This document shows, one piece after another, positions 22,802-31,417 of a stretch of 64,000 nucleotides of DNA. The position numbers were made by a program, and so were the translations under genes. The stretch's first letter is position 1, and each line of letters begins with the position of its first letter. The DNA is from Alteromonas sp. RKMC-009. Lineage in GTDB: Bacteria > Pseudomonadota > Gammaproteobacteria > Enterobacterales > Alteromonadaceae. The notes under the pieces are model-generated. The model was not told the origin of the DNA and ran no database searches. It was given only the letters and a program-made list of their open reading frames with translations. The stretch is taken from positions 3,968,001-4,032,000 of the forward strand of contig NZ_CP031010.1 in NCBI RefSeq assembly GCF_003584565.2, read 5' to 3'.

Positions 22802-24913
22802 ATGGACATTTTCCACCTCAATGCACTTGGCATCACGGACTGTGCATTATTTGAGCTGAATGAGCGTGATGAGCTGAATTGCCTCACACCAACGGTGCAT
22901 TGGGTAACCGACCTTGTGAAGGTCAACGAACTGTCACTGGATATTGAATCCGTTCGCAGTCTGTTTCTCGAAGATTTTCTTATTGATGCCGGTGATTGCT
23001 GGGCGACTTCTCTCCCTGCAAACCTGACTTCAGGCTTCTGGACCGAAACCACAGAACATGAATCCCTGCGTCTTGAGGCTATCGCTATCAACGATGGAAA
23101 AGGCGGACGATTCCTGGCCATCAAGAACGTCAATAAAGAATTTGCCTACCGCCAGCAATCCCTGCAATCTGCCAGAGAATTACTGCTAACCCACCATGCG
23201 GTGATCAGCCAGCAGGATTACCTTACTGAAAAATTACAGAAAGCGCTGAAAGAAGCGCGGGAATGTAAGGGCCAGCAGCAGGCCATACGCCAGACTATCC
23301 ACCACCTCAGTACAGGCGTGGTGATACTGGACGCCAACAAACAACTGTTTCTGGATAATGGCGTGGCACGGCAGTTTTTCCGTGCACAGAATGCAGATGT
23401 CTGCGTTCACCGTTTGTTGCAACTGATAAAAGATGTTCAGCTGGATGAGATGTTTTTATCGACGCTGGAAGAAAGACAAACCGCCTGGCGCGGCGAAGTA
23501 TTCTGGATGAACTCTCCTGATGGTGGCCGGTGGCTGCAACTTACCATCGCACCGGTGATGCAGCATATTCATGTTTCTCACTGGGTATTTTTGCTGACCG
23601 ACATGTCACATATCCAGCACACCAGTCAGTACAGTCCGGTGCAGCTGGACAAAGATTCACTCACTCAAACCCTTTCCCGTCAGGCATTGAAAAAAGAAAT
23701 GACAGCCTGGGTCGAGAAGGACGAAAACTTTGGCCTGTTTGTGATTGATATCTGTGAATTCAGAAAGGTCAATGAAAGCCTGGGCTACCGCTCCGGCGAC
23801 GATATTTTAAAGAGTGTGGCAAAGCGTTTACACGGCTTTGTTGGTGAAGAAGGGCGTCTGGCCAGAATTGGCGGAAACGAATTTGCGGTGATGACACCGG
23901 TGAGTGCAGGTAATGAGACTGCATTGTACGATATCGCCAGAGGTATAACCGGTGTTCTCGAACACACCTACCTGTCTTTAGGCAGTATTCAAACCACCTT
24001 ATCCACCAACATTGGCATGGCGACGTTCCCTGAACATGCCAAATCGCCTGAAGGTTTGATGCAGAACGCCGGCTACGCCCTGCAATTCGCCAAATACGCA
24101 GGTAAGAATAAAGTCACACTGTTCCACCCCATGCACAAGCAGAAACAGGTTGAATTGGCCGAAATGGAAGCCGCGTTTGCCAGAGCGATTGCGGAAGATA
24201 CGCTGGATATTTACCTTCAGCCTATTGTCGACTTATCTTCCGGCAAGCTGCTTAAATATGAAGCCCTCGCCCGCTGGAAGAGAAACGATGAGTATGTGCC
24301 TCCGGATGTATTCATTTCGCTGGCGGAACGTTCTGAGCTTATTTTCCCCTTTGGTGAATGGTTGCTGGATAAAGTGTGCAGCACGGCCAGACGAATGATT
24401 CGCTATGTGCCTGATGTGCGAATTGCCATGAACATTTCCGGCCGCCAGATCATATCGCAGGATTTTACCGGCAATATTCAGGCAGCGATTAAAAGACACG
24501 GTATTTCAGCATCTAACCTGGCCATTGAAATTACTGAAACCTCGTTCATCAACAATTTAAATACTGTTGCGGCGGTGCTGAAAACGTTACGGAATATGGG
24601 TGTTACCATATCGATTGACGATTTTGGTACAGGATTCAGTTCGCTAGTTTACTTAAAACAGTTGCCTCTGGATGAGCTGAAAATTGACCGCTCATTTATT
24701 CAGGATGCTATGACCAGTGAAGGCGACCGGGCGATAATCAAAGCCATTTTAGGGCTTGCCGGCAATCTGAATTTGCAGGTGGTGGCTGAAGGTGTGGAAA
24801 CCGGCGAACAGCAACACTTCCTGATTGATGAACAGTGCGTGTCCGGTCAGGGTTATTTATTCGACCATCCCTTACCGGTAGAAGAGATTGAAAAGCGCTT
24901 CGCAGCCGGCTGA
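22802..24913 (+). CDS. PAS-like/GGDEF/EAL c-di-GMP protein with altered GGDEF motif
   Basis: A 703-residue cytoplasmic protein with no membrane segments. A non-conserved N-terminal region and coiled coil lead to a PAS-like domain (about 165-275), a GGDEF domain (about 285-445) and an EAL domain (about 455-700). The diguanylate cyclase motif reads GGNEF with Asn359 instead of Asp/Glu, which argues against cyclase activity. The EAL side looks complete: YEALARW (Glu487), MNISGRQ, EITET, DDFGTGFSS, LKIDRSF and VAEGVE. The protein is therefore predicted to degrade c-di-GMP, possibly with GTP sensed by the altered GGDEF domain. It begins two bases after the GTPase stop and closes that operon, suggesting that GTPase state feeds into c-di-GMP levels. 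Confidence 0.88.
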   Translation: MDIFHLNALGITDCALFELNERDELNCLTPTVHWVTDLVKVNELSLDIESVRSLFLEDFLIDAGDCWATSLPANLTSGFWTETTEHESLRLEAIAINDGKGGRFLAIKNVNKEFAYRQQSLQSARELLLTHHAVISQQDYLTEKLQKALKEARECKGQQQAIRQTIHHLSTGVVILDANKQLFLDNGVARQFFRAQNADVCVHRLLQLIKDVQLDEMFLSTLEERQTAWRGEVFWMNSPDGGRWLQLTIAPVMQHIHVSHWVFLLTDMSHIQHTSQYSPVQLDKDSLTQTLSRQALKKEMTAWVEKDENFGLFVIDICEFRKVNESLGYRSGDDILKSVAKRLHGFVGEEGRLARIGGNEFAVMTPVSAGNETALYDIARGITGVLEHTYLSLGSIQTTLSTNIGMATFPEHAKSPEGLMQNAGYALQFAKYAGKNKVTLFHPMHKQKQVELAEMEAAFARAIAEDTLDIYLQPIVDLSSGKLLKYEALARWKRNDEYVPPDVFISLAERSELIFPFGEWLLDKVCSTARRMIRYVPDVRIAMNISGRQIISQDFTGNIQAAIKRHGISASNLAIEITETSFINNLNTVAAVLKTLRNMGVTISIDDFGTGFSSLVYLKQLPLDELKIDRSFIQDAMTSEGDRAIIKAILGLAGNLNLQVVAEGVETGEQQHFLIDEQCVSGQGYLFDHPLPVEEIEKRFAAG

Positions 24914-24945
24914 TCTGCCTGCTGCGAAGAACTGACTTTAGCGCC

Positions 24946-25794
24946 TTATAACCCGCCTATGCCCAAATGGCTGGCATGAAATTGCAGGTGTTCTTCGATA
25001 AAAGAGGCAATGAAGAAATAGCTGTGGTCATAGCCTTCATGCATATTCAGCGTCAGTTGCGTATCACTCTTCTGAGCTGCATTAATCAGAGCCTGAGGCT
25101 TTAATTGTTCTTCAAGAAACTGATCGGCACGTCCCTGCTCCACCAGTAACGGAATGTAGTGTTGCTTCTCAGCGAGCAGAATGGCTGCATCATAAGCTTG
25201 CCATGCTGATTTATCGTCACCCAGATAGCCGCCCAGCGCCTTTTCACCCCATGGGCAATCTGACGGATTCGCAATCGGACTGAACGCTGATACTGACACA
25301 TACTGCTGCGGATTACGCAAGCCGATAACCAGTGCGCCATGTCCGCCCATGGAATGCCCGCTGATGGCCTTCTCACGGGTCACCGGCAGGTTTGCTTCAA
25401 TCAGAGCGGGTAACTCCTGCGTGACATAGTCATACATGTGATAATGTTCATTCCAGGGTGCCTGTGTCGCATTAACATAAAAGCCGGCCCCTTTACCCAT
25501 GTCATAGGCTTTGTCTGCATCGTCAGGCACATCATCTCCCCTGGGGCTTGTGTCCGGTGCCACGATCGCCATACCCAGCTCGGCAGCCATCTTCATTGCG
25601 CCGGCTTTCTGCATGAAGTTTTCATCAGTACAGGTTAATCCTGACAGCCAGTATAAAACCGGAACGGGATTTTCTGCGCTGGCAAAAGGCGGCAGATAAA
25701 CCGCAAAGGTCATTTCACAATTTGTTGTTTTTGCTGCATGGCGGTAGCGGCAATGACGTCCACCAAATGCACGATTTTCACTGATTAATTCCAT
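24946..25794 (-). CDS. fghA: S-formylglutathione hydrolase
   Basis: A 282-residue alpha/beta hydrolase that splits S-formylglutathione to formate and glutathione in formaldehyde detoxification. The triad is Ser148 in SGHSMGGHG, Asp224 in GRADQFL and His257 in GYDHSYFF; YWLSGLTCTDENF is a family hallmark. The start at 25794 has a modest GAGAAA ribosome site. The usual partner, a glutathione-dependent formaldehyde dehydrogenase, is not adjacent, so it may lie elsewhere or this may act as a general esterase. It is convergent with the GGDEF/EAL gene, with only 32 bases between the stops. Confidence 0.93.
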   Translation of the reverse strand: MELISENRAFGGRHCRYRHAAKTTNCEMTFAVYLPPFASAENPVPVLYWLSGLTCTDENFMQKAGAMKMAAELGMAIVAPDTSPRGDDVPDDADKAYDMGKGAGFYVNATQAPWNEHYHMYDYVTQELPALIEANLPVTREKAISGHSMGGHGALVIGLRNPQQYVSVSAFSPIANPSDCPWGEKALGGYLGDDKSAWQAYDAAILLAEKQHYIPLLVEQGRADQFLEEQLKPQALINAAQKSDTQLTLNMHEGYDHSYFFIASFIEEHLQFHASHLGIGGL

Positions 25795-25905
25795 ATTTTT
25801 CTCTATTGTGCTGCCAAATTACGTGTAAATCCTTATTTCCCGGTATAGGGTGTATCGGATTTTAGATCAACATCGTTTACACTAAGCACCAAAATTCAGA
25901 GGTGA

Positions 25906-26826
25906 ATGACGATGCTTAAAGCTGTTGGCTATCATTTGCGTGGCACTGTGTCAGTGCTGGGCTATTTTTTCAATACGGTTTTCTGGTTTATCCCTATTTT
26001 TATACTATCCCTGTTAAAACTGCCACCGGTGCAGTGGTGGCGGCGAATTGTGTCTTATCCTCTGGATGCCTGTGCGACAGCATGGATAACCGTGAATAAT
26101 CTCAACCAGCGTCTGCTCAGCCGCACCCGCTGGTCTGTTAACGGCATCAGCAGCCTGGCCCCTGACGACTGGTATCTGGTGATCGCCAATCATCAGTCCT
26201 GGGTCGACATTCTGGTGTTACAGCGTATTTTCAACCGTAAAATACCGTTTCTCAAATTCTTTCTGAAACAGGAACTTATCTGGGTACCAGTGCTTGGTCT
26301 GGCCTGGTGGGCGCTGGATTTTCCGTTTATGCGCCGCTACAGCAAATCGTTTCTGGCGAAAAACCCGCATCTTAAAGGCAAAGATATGGAAACCACCCGT
26401 AAAGCCTGCGAGAAGTTTAAGTCGAAGCCGGTAAGCATCATGAATTTTGTAGAAGGCACCCGTTTTACAAAAAGTAAGCATGACAGACAAGCCTCGCCCT
26501 TTACCCACCTGCTCAAGCCGAAAGCCGGCGGTGTTGCCTTCGTACTCAGCGCCATGGGCGAACAACTGCACAAGCTGATCGATGTCACTATCGACTACCC
26601 TGCAGGCGTACCAAGTTACTGGGATTTCGTGTGCGGTAAAGTAAAAGAAATTCGCGTAAATGTGTCGGTAATGCCTATCAAAGATATTGTGCAGGGCGGA
26701 TTTTTCAACGACACCTACTTCACTGATCCCGCGCAAAAAGCCCGTTTTCAGCAATGGCTGAATGAACGCTGGCAACAGAAAGACCAGCACCTGGCTGCAT
26801 TAAACTCAACACAGGCTCCGCTATGA
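25906..26826 (+). CDS. YihG-like lysophospholipid acyltransferase (first of tandem pair)
   Basis: An inner-membrane acyltransferase of about 306 residues related to PlsC. It has an N-terminal hydrophobic segment (FFNTVFWFIPIFILSLL), the catalytic HX4D motif NHQSWVD and the acceptor-site motif FVEGTRFT. Likely reaction is acyl transfer to a lysophospholipid. ATG codons at 25906 and 25912 are both in frame; AGAGG at about 25898 is better spaced for 25912. The stop overlaps the start of a close paralogue, and an MscS-family gene follows, so the three appear to be one operon. Substrate specificity is not readable by eye. Confidence 0.85.
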   Translation: MTMLKAVGYHLRGTVSVLGYFFNTVFWFIPIFILSLLKLPPVQWWRRIVSYPLDACATAWITVNNLNQRLLSRTRWSVNGISSLAPDDWYLVIANHQSWVDILVLQRIFNRKIPFLKFFLKQELIWVPVLGLAWWALDFPFMRRYSKSFLAKNPHLKGKDMETTRKACEKFKSKPVSIMNFVEGTRFTKSKHDRQASPFTHLLKPKAGGVAFVLSAMGEQLHKLIDVTIDYPAGVPSYWDFVCGKVKEIRVNVSVMPIKDIVQGGFFNDTYFTDPAQKARFQQWLNERWQQKDQHLAALNSTQAPL

Positions 26827-27713
26827 GAAAGTTACTGGCGCCCCTGATATTTGTTATTCACACGCCGTTGCAAATTATCAATCTGGGGTTCTGGGCGTCG
26901 ATTATTATCAGTTGCGGACTGCTTAAGCTGGTGCTTCCGGTACCGGCCATCCGTCATTTGCTGATGGGCTTTATGCATTTTGCTATGCAGTGTTTTGGTT
27001 GCATCAGTGTATTACTGATCAAATTGTTTAATCCGGTAAAAGTGATTTATCGCATCGACGGCTCATTATCTGTGGAGAACTGGTATCTGCTGATTGCTAA
27101 TCACTTAAGTTACCTCGATATCATTCTGCTTATCGACTTTTCCCGCAAACGTATTCCGCCGCCCAAGTTCTTTCTTAAACAGGAACTGATTTGGCTGCCT
27201 TTCGTCGGTCTGGGCGCATGGGCGCTGGATATGCCGTTTATGAAACGGTATTCGCGGTCTTATCTGGAGAAATATCCTCACAAAAAGGGGCAGGATATTG
27301 AAACCACCCGCCGCTCCTGTGAGAAGTATAAAACCTCGCCCACAACGGTCATCAATTTCGTCGAGGGCACACGCTTCACCCGCGCGAAACACCAGCTCAG
27401 AAAAAGCCAGTTTGCCCATTTACTGCCACCAAAAGCAGGGGGAATTGCCTTTACACTTGCTACCATGGGCGATCTTTTTACCAATCTGCTGGATATATCG
27501 TTATTGTACCCTGATAACGAAGCCCATCCGATGATGTCCATGCTGAGCGGCCAGATGACCCGCATCATTATAGACGTCAACGTACTGACCGTACCGGTGG
27601 AAGCGCAGGGAGATTACTTTGCCGACGATTCATTCCGGAGCCGGTTCCAGCACTGGCTGAATGAATTGTGGACAAATAAAGACAGCAGGATTAATCAGTT
27701 ACTGGAGCCCTGA
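26823..27713 (+). CDS. YihG-like lysophospholipid acyltransferase (second of tandem pair)
   Basis: A 296-residue paralogue of the preceding gene, sharing the KFFLKQELIW, FVEGTRFT and KAGG(V/I)AF blocks. The HX4D motif is NHLSYLD and the N-terminus carries a hydrophobic anchor (LGFWASIIISCGLLKLVL). Its ATG overlaps the previous stop by four bases (ATGA), indicating translational coupling. The pair probably arose by tandem duplication and has diverged considerably, so the two may prefer different acyl chains or head groups. The MscS-family gene begins two bases after the stop. Confidence 0.85.
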   Translation: MRKLLAPLIFVIHTPLQIINLGFWASIIISCGLLKLVLPVPAIRHLLMGFMHFAMQCFGCISVLLIKLFNPVKVIYRIDGSLSVENWYLLIANHLSYLDIILLIDFSRKRIPPPKFFLKQELIWLPFVGLGAWALDMPFMKRYSRSYLEKYPHKKGQDIETTRRSCEKYKTSPTTVINFVEGTRFTRAKHQLRKSQFAHLLPPKAGGIAFTLATMGDLFTNLLDISLLYPDNEAHPMMSMLSGQMTRIIIDVNVLTVPVEAQGDYFADDSFRSRFQHWLNELWTNKDSRINQLLEP

Positions 27714-27715
27714 AC

Positions 27716-29065
27716 GTGCAGATTGCATCTTCAATCAGAGACACCTTTGTACACACTGTAAAAGACATATTTCCGGACCTCACCACAGATACCCTTTTAT
27801 ACAACACCCTTGCGATCTCCGGCATTCTGCTGGTCGCAGCGGTGTTTTATATTGTCAGTCGTATACTGCTGAAAGTGCAGATCGCCATGCTGGTGAAACG
27901 CAGTAAAAACAGCTGGGACGACGCATTACTGAATCACGGTTTCTTCCGGCGGTTAACGCACCTTGTTCCGGCCATTGTGATTTTTCTGCTGACGCCGGTA
28001 CTTATCAATGAAGAAAACCTGTTACACGGGTTCATGATAAAAACCTCCATGCTGTACATGATGATTACAGCGCTTATCGGCTTATTTGCCTTGCTGAACA
28101 CGATTCAGGATGTGTATAACGCATCTTATCTGGCCAAACGGGCATCAATAACCGGCTTCATTCAGGTCGCCAAACTCTTCTTCTCAGTCATCGTATTGTT
28201 GCTGTGTGTTTCACTGATTGTCGACAAGAACCCGCTGCTGATCATGTCAGGCCTGACTGCACTGGCCGCGGTACTGTTACTCATTTTCCGTGACACCATT
28301 TTAGGCTTTGTGGCAGGTATTCAGATTGCAGCGAACCGGATGTTTAACACCGGAGACTGGATCCAAATCACCAAATTTGAGGTGGACGGAGAAATACTGG
28401 AAATCGGTCTGACAAACGTGAAAGTGCAGAACTGGGACAAGACCATTTCTACGCTGCCCAGCTATTCACTGACAACAGAAGCGGTCAAGAACTGGCGGGG
28501 TATGCAGGAGTCAGGAGGGCGTCGGATCAAGCGCTCGGTTTACATCGATATTCATTCCATCAAACTTTGCGACAGTAAGATGATGGCCCGCTTCAGTAAG
28601 ATTCGCTATATCTCAGAGTATATCGATAAGAAAGTAAAAGAACTGCAGGCGTACCACAAAGACTATTCCATTGATGAGTCCGATCTGCTGAACAGTCGCC
28701 GACTTACCAACATTGGCACTTTCCGCGCATATCTGGAAGCCTATTTACAGAAACACCCCAATATTAATCAGTCACTGACTTTGATGGTAAGACAAATGCC
28801 CCCTAACGAGCTGGGGTTACCACTGGAAGTTTACTGTTTCAGTGCGAAGAAAGAATGGGTTGCCTATGAGAAAGTTCAGGCAGATATCTTCGATCATATT
28901 ATGGCAATGCTGCCCATGTTCGATTTACGGGCTTACCAGCGGGACAGCCATTTAATGCTGGCCAGTCACTATGACGATGCCCCGGAAGCCGTGTATGAAG
29001 GCAAAAGGGAATCAAAGGATAACGCGGACGGAGAAGAAAGTTCAGCGGGAGACCGTCCGCAATAG
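27716..29065 (+). CDS. ybdG: MscS-family mechanosensitive channel, YbdG-like
   Basis: A 449-residue inner-membrane protein with about five hydrophobic segments and the MscS core that follows. The pore helix region reads LTALAAVLLLIFRDTILGFVAGIQI, then the beta domain NRMFNTGDWIQITKFEVDGEI. Arrangement and length match YbdG (MscM-type), which gates with osmotic down-shift. The GTG at 27716 lies two bases after the acyltransferase stop. Linkage to two phospholipid acyltransferases could tie lipid remodelling to membrane tension, though that is inference. The C-terminal 30 residues are acidic and low-complexity. A long hairpin follows the stop. Confidence 0.88.
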   Translation: MQIASSIRDTFVHTVKDIFPDLTTDTLLYNTLAISGILLVAAVFYIVSRILLKVQIAMLVKRSKNSWDDALLNHGFFRRLTHLVPAIVIFLLTPVLINEENLLHGFMIKTSMLYMMITALIGLFALLNTIQDVYNASYLAKRASITGFIQVAKLFFSVIVLLLCVSLIVDKNPLLIMSGLTALAAVLLLIFRDTILGFVAGIQIAANRMFNTGDWIQITKFEVDGEILEIGLTNVKVQNWDKTISTLPSYSLTTEAVKNWRGMQESGGRRIKRSVYIDIHSIKLCDSKMMARFSKIRYISEYIDKKVKELQAYHKDYSIDESDLLNSRRLTNIGTFRAYLEAYLQKHPNINQSLTLMVRQMPPNELGLPLEVYCFSAKKEWVAYEKVQADIFDHIMAMLPMFDLRAYQRDSHLMLASHYDDAPEAVYEGKRESKDNADGEESSAGDRPQ

Positions 29066-29074
29066 CAGAGACAG

Positions 29075-29104
29075 TTAAGGCTTGCCGTCACCGGCAAGCC
29101 TTAA
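29075..29104. terminator. Bidirectional hairpin terminator
   Basis: TTAAGGCTTGCCG (29075-29087) pairs perfectly with CGGCAAGCCTTAA (29092-29104) around TCAC, between the convergent YbdG-like and small membrane-protein genes. No long T-run is present. Confidence 0.7.
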
Positions 29105-29158
29105 TCAATGGGAATATCTGAAAGGATTTTCCGGCGCAGAGTAAATCTGCCGGAAACA

Positions 29159-29350
29159 TCAGGAAAGGGCGTATGCCATCAGTACGCAAACTACCAGGCC
29201 CGACACGCCGAAGAAACCATATTCAATTTTCTCCTGCATACCTTCCGCCCCGGCTTTAGCACTCATGAATCCCATGATAATACTGGACATACCCAGTACG
29301 AAAGCAATCAGGCCGGCGCCAAAACCAACAGCACTTATCCACTCACTCAT
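29159..29350 (-). CDS. Small two-helix membrane protein, hypothetical
   Basis: A 63-residue protein with two hydrophobic stretches (VGFGAGLIAFVLGMSSIIMGF and FFGVSGLVVCVLMAYAL) separated by a short charged loop. The start at 29350 has AAGGGT on the reverse strand at good distance; the frame is open further upstream to 29443 but those residues are polar and unlike an N-terminus. It stands alone and is convergent with the channel gene. I recognise no family. Confidence 0.55.
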   Translation of the reverse strand: MSEWISAVGFGAGLIAFVLGMSSIIMGFMSAKAGAEGMQEKIEYGFFGVSGLVVCVLMAYALS

Positions 29351-29718
29351 CACATTACCCTTCACTGTTCTTTTCATTTTTAAACCTGCCTGTCGTACAG
29401 AGGACAAAGAGCAGGCTTTCAGTCTGCTTGTATTATGCAACAAAATCCTGAAAATGCGTAATTAATCATCACTCTGTGCAAGGTCTGTTTGATCCTGGTC
29501 AATTGCGCCACTTTATCGGAATTTACACTAATCCACAGAGTAAAAATGCGATCTCACTCTATTCAAAATATAAGCAAACCATTGATAAATAATAATTTTT
29601 AAAGTTGGCCTCAGGGTTGCTATATCAGCACAAACGTTACTGAATAATTCAGGCTGTTTACCGGAACATCACCCGCCGGACGAACAGCCGCAACCGACAG
29701 ATTTAAAAAGGAAGAGAC
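29351..29718. other. Intergenic region, 368 bases, divergent promoters expected
   Basis: Region between two divergent genes. It contains an A+T-rich block at about 29555-29615 and a weak AGCAG/CTGCT hairpin near 29411-29428. I see no convincing coding frame, repeat or RNA gene. Confidence 0.4.
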
Positions 29719-30519
29719 ATGAAAACTTTAGCTGCCCTGACAATGACCGCTGCCCTCTGTGCATCACCCGCCTTCGCAGGCATGGACTCTGAGCACTGCG
29801 ATATGAACCTGCAGGGCGATGTTAACTGGCAAAAAGGCGTACTGACGCTCTTTACGGCCAACGACGAGCATGTGGTAATTAATGGTTCAGGCCAGATGAC
29901 TGTAAACAACCGCTCAGTGTCACTGACCAGCGAGCAGCAACAATGGGTGAATGACTATTACCACAACATTGAAACGGCAATTCCAATGACGCTGGAAATT
30001 ACCTACGACGCACTGGAACTTGCCGGCAACTCCATCAATGAAGCCTTCGGTGAACTGCTGGGAGAGGACAACGGCATCGTGACGGATTTAAATGAAATGT
30101 TTGCCGGTTTGCGTACTGAAATGGACAGCCATTTTTATGATGCTGACGGTGAAGTGCGTATGAACAGTGAAGATTTCGAAGAAGATGGCTGGATTTCAGA
30201 ACGCTGGGAAAACAAATTTGAAGATCAGGTAGAAAACATCATTGCCAATTCCACCGGTCGCCTGCTGATTGCTATCGGCAAGGCCATGCTAAGCGGTGAC
30301 GAAGACTTTGATAACTTTGAACAACACATGGAGAACTGGGAAGAAGATTTCGAACAGCGTGTTGAGGCAAAATCTGCGGCTATCGAAAAACGCGCTGACG
30401 CCCTGTGTGAAGTGCTGAAAAAAGCCGATTACGCCGAGCTTAAAATGCAAAAACATATTCCGGGCCTGGAAAACCTGAATGTGCTGACCATCAACAGTGA
30501 CTCTGATTTAAAGATGTAA
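29719..30519 (+). CDS. YggN-like periplasmic protein (DUF2884)
   Basis: A 266-residue exported protein with a signal peptide ending at PAFA (residue 20). Features fitting the YggN/DUF2884 family are the short Cys pair region (HCDMNL), a beta-rich start (VLTLFTANDEHVVINGSG) and a long acidic helical C-terminal half. Function is unknown in the family; it is periplasmic by prediction. The AAAAAGGAAGAG just upstream gives a strong ribosome site. A strong hairpin follows the stop, but its T-run runs directly into the next gene's start codon. Confidence 0.75.
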   Translation: MKTLAALTMTAALCASPAFAGMDSEHCDMNLQGDVNWQKGVLTLFTANDEHVVINGSGQMTVNNRSVSLTSEQQQWVNDYYHNIETAIPMTLEITYDALELAGNSINEAFGELLGEDNGIVTDLNEMFAGLRTEMDSHFYDADGEVRMNSEDFEEDGWISERWENKFEDQVENIIANSTGRLLIAIGKAMLSGDEDFDNFEQHMENWEEDFEQRVEAKSAAIEKRADALCEVLKKADYAELKMQKHIPGLENLNVLTINSDSDLKM

Positions 30520-30540
30520 AAAAACGTATCGTGCTACACT

Positions 30541-30567
30541 GCCGGAAACTTGTTTTCCGGCTTTTTT
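30541..30567 (+). terminator. Terminator whose T-run touches the next start codon
   Basis: GCCGGAAA (30541-30548) and TTTCCGGC (30554-30561) form an 8-bp stem followed by six Ts. The ATG of the YeeZ-like gene begins at 30568, immediately after. Confidence 0.75.
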
Positions 30568-31413
30568 ATGTCTGATATATCTGCAAACTCAATTCACTCC
30601 CTTAACCTCACACTGTGTGGTTGTGGCTGGCTGGGTCAGTTCCTGGTTGATGCATTGCCTGAAGCAACCATTACCGGTACCACCCGTTCACAGGAAAAGG
30701 CAGACGCGCTGCGCGAAAAAGGCGTGACCCCGGTGTTGTTCACGCTGGGTGATGATGCCACATCACTGATAAAACAGAGTGCTGACAACGCAGTAATACT
30801 GAATATTCCGCCGGGACGAAAAAAAGCGGTGGGTGATGACTTTACCCGCGCCATGACGGCTCTGGCGACTGACTTCCTGAACGCAGGGGCAAAGAAGCTT
30901 ATTTTCATCAGCACCACTTCTGTGTTCGGGAATGCTGAAGGAGATCTGACAGTCAACGCCCCTGTAGCGCCGGCTACAGATTCAGGCAAAGTGCATTGTG
31001 ATATCGAAAGGTTCTTACTGGCCGGGCAGGATCCCCGCGTTCATGTGGTTCGTCTGGCCGGACTGGTGGGAGGTTCCCGACATCCGGCAAAATTTCTGGC
31101 CGGAAAAGCACTGGATAAAGGCGAGCAGGCGGTTAACCTGGTGCATGTGTCTGATGTGGTTAACGCCCTGATTTGTATTCTGAAGGAAGATGACAGTACC
31201 TCAACCTTTCCCCCGTTGATGCAACTCTGCAGTCTGGTGCATCCCCGCAGGGATGACTACTACCGTTGGGCAGCAGAGGCTCTGGCGTTGCCTGCACCGC
31301 AATTCAGTGCTGAACATAATAATGCTGCAGACGGGAAGAAAATCTTCAGCAAGGACTGCTGGGAAGCTCTGGGACTGACGCCGGAATACGCCAGCCCCTT
31401 TGATATGCTTTGA
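30568..31413 (+). CDS. YeeZ-like NAD(P)-binding SDR protein
   Basis: A 281-residue extended-SDR protein with an N-terminal Rossmann motif (LTLCGCGWLGQFL), ILNIPPGRKK, and the FISTTSVFGN segment. This is the layout of E. coli YeeZ and related atypical SDR proteins; the reaction is unknown. The ATG at 30568 follows a terminator T-run directly and has no Shine-Dalgarno sequence; an in-frame TTG exists at 30550 inside the hairpin. Either the message is leaderless or the hairpin region is also a weak translation start. It is convergent with the NSS symporter gene, with four bases between the stops. Confidence 0.75.
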   Translation: MSDISANSIHSLNLTLCGCGWLGQFLVDALPEATITGTTRSQEKADALREKGVTPVLFTLGDDATSLIKQSADNAVILNIPPGRKKAVGDDFTRAMTALATDFLNAGAKKLIFISTTSVFGNAEGDLTVNAPVAPATDSGKVHCDIERFLLAGQDPRVHVVRLAGLVGGSRHPAKFLAGKALDKGEQAVNLVHVSDVVNALICILKEDDSTSTFPPLMQLCSLVHPRRDDYYRWAAEALALPAPQFSAEHNNAADGKKIFSKDCWEALGLTPEYASPFDML

Positions 31414-31417
31414 ACCG

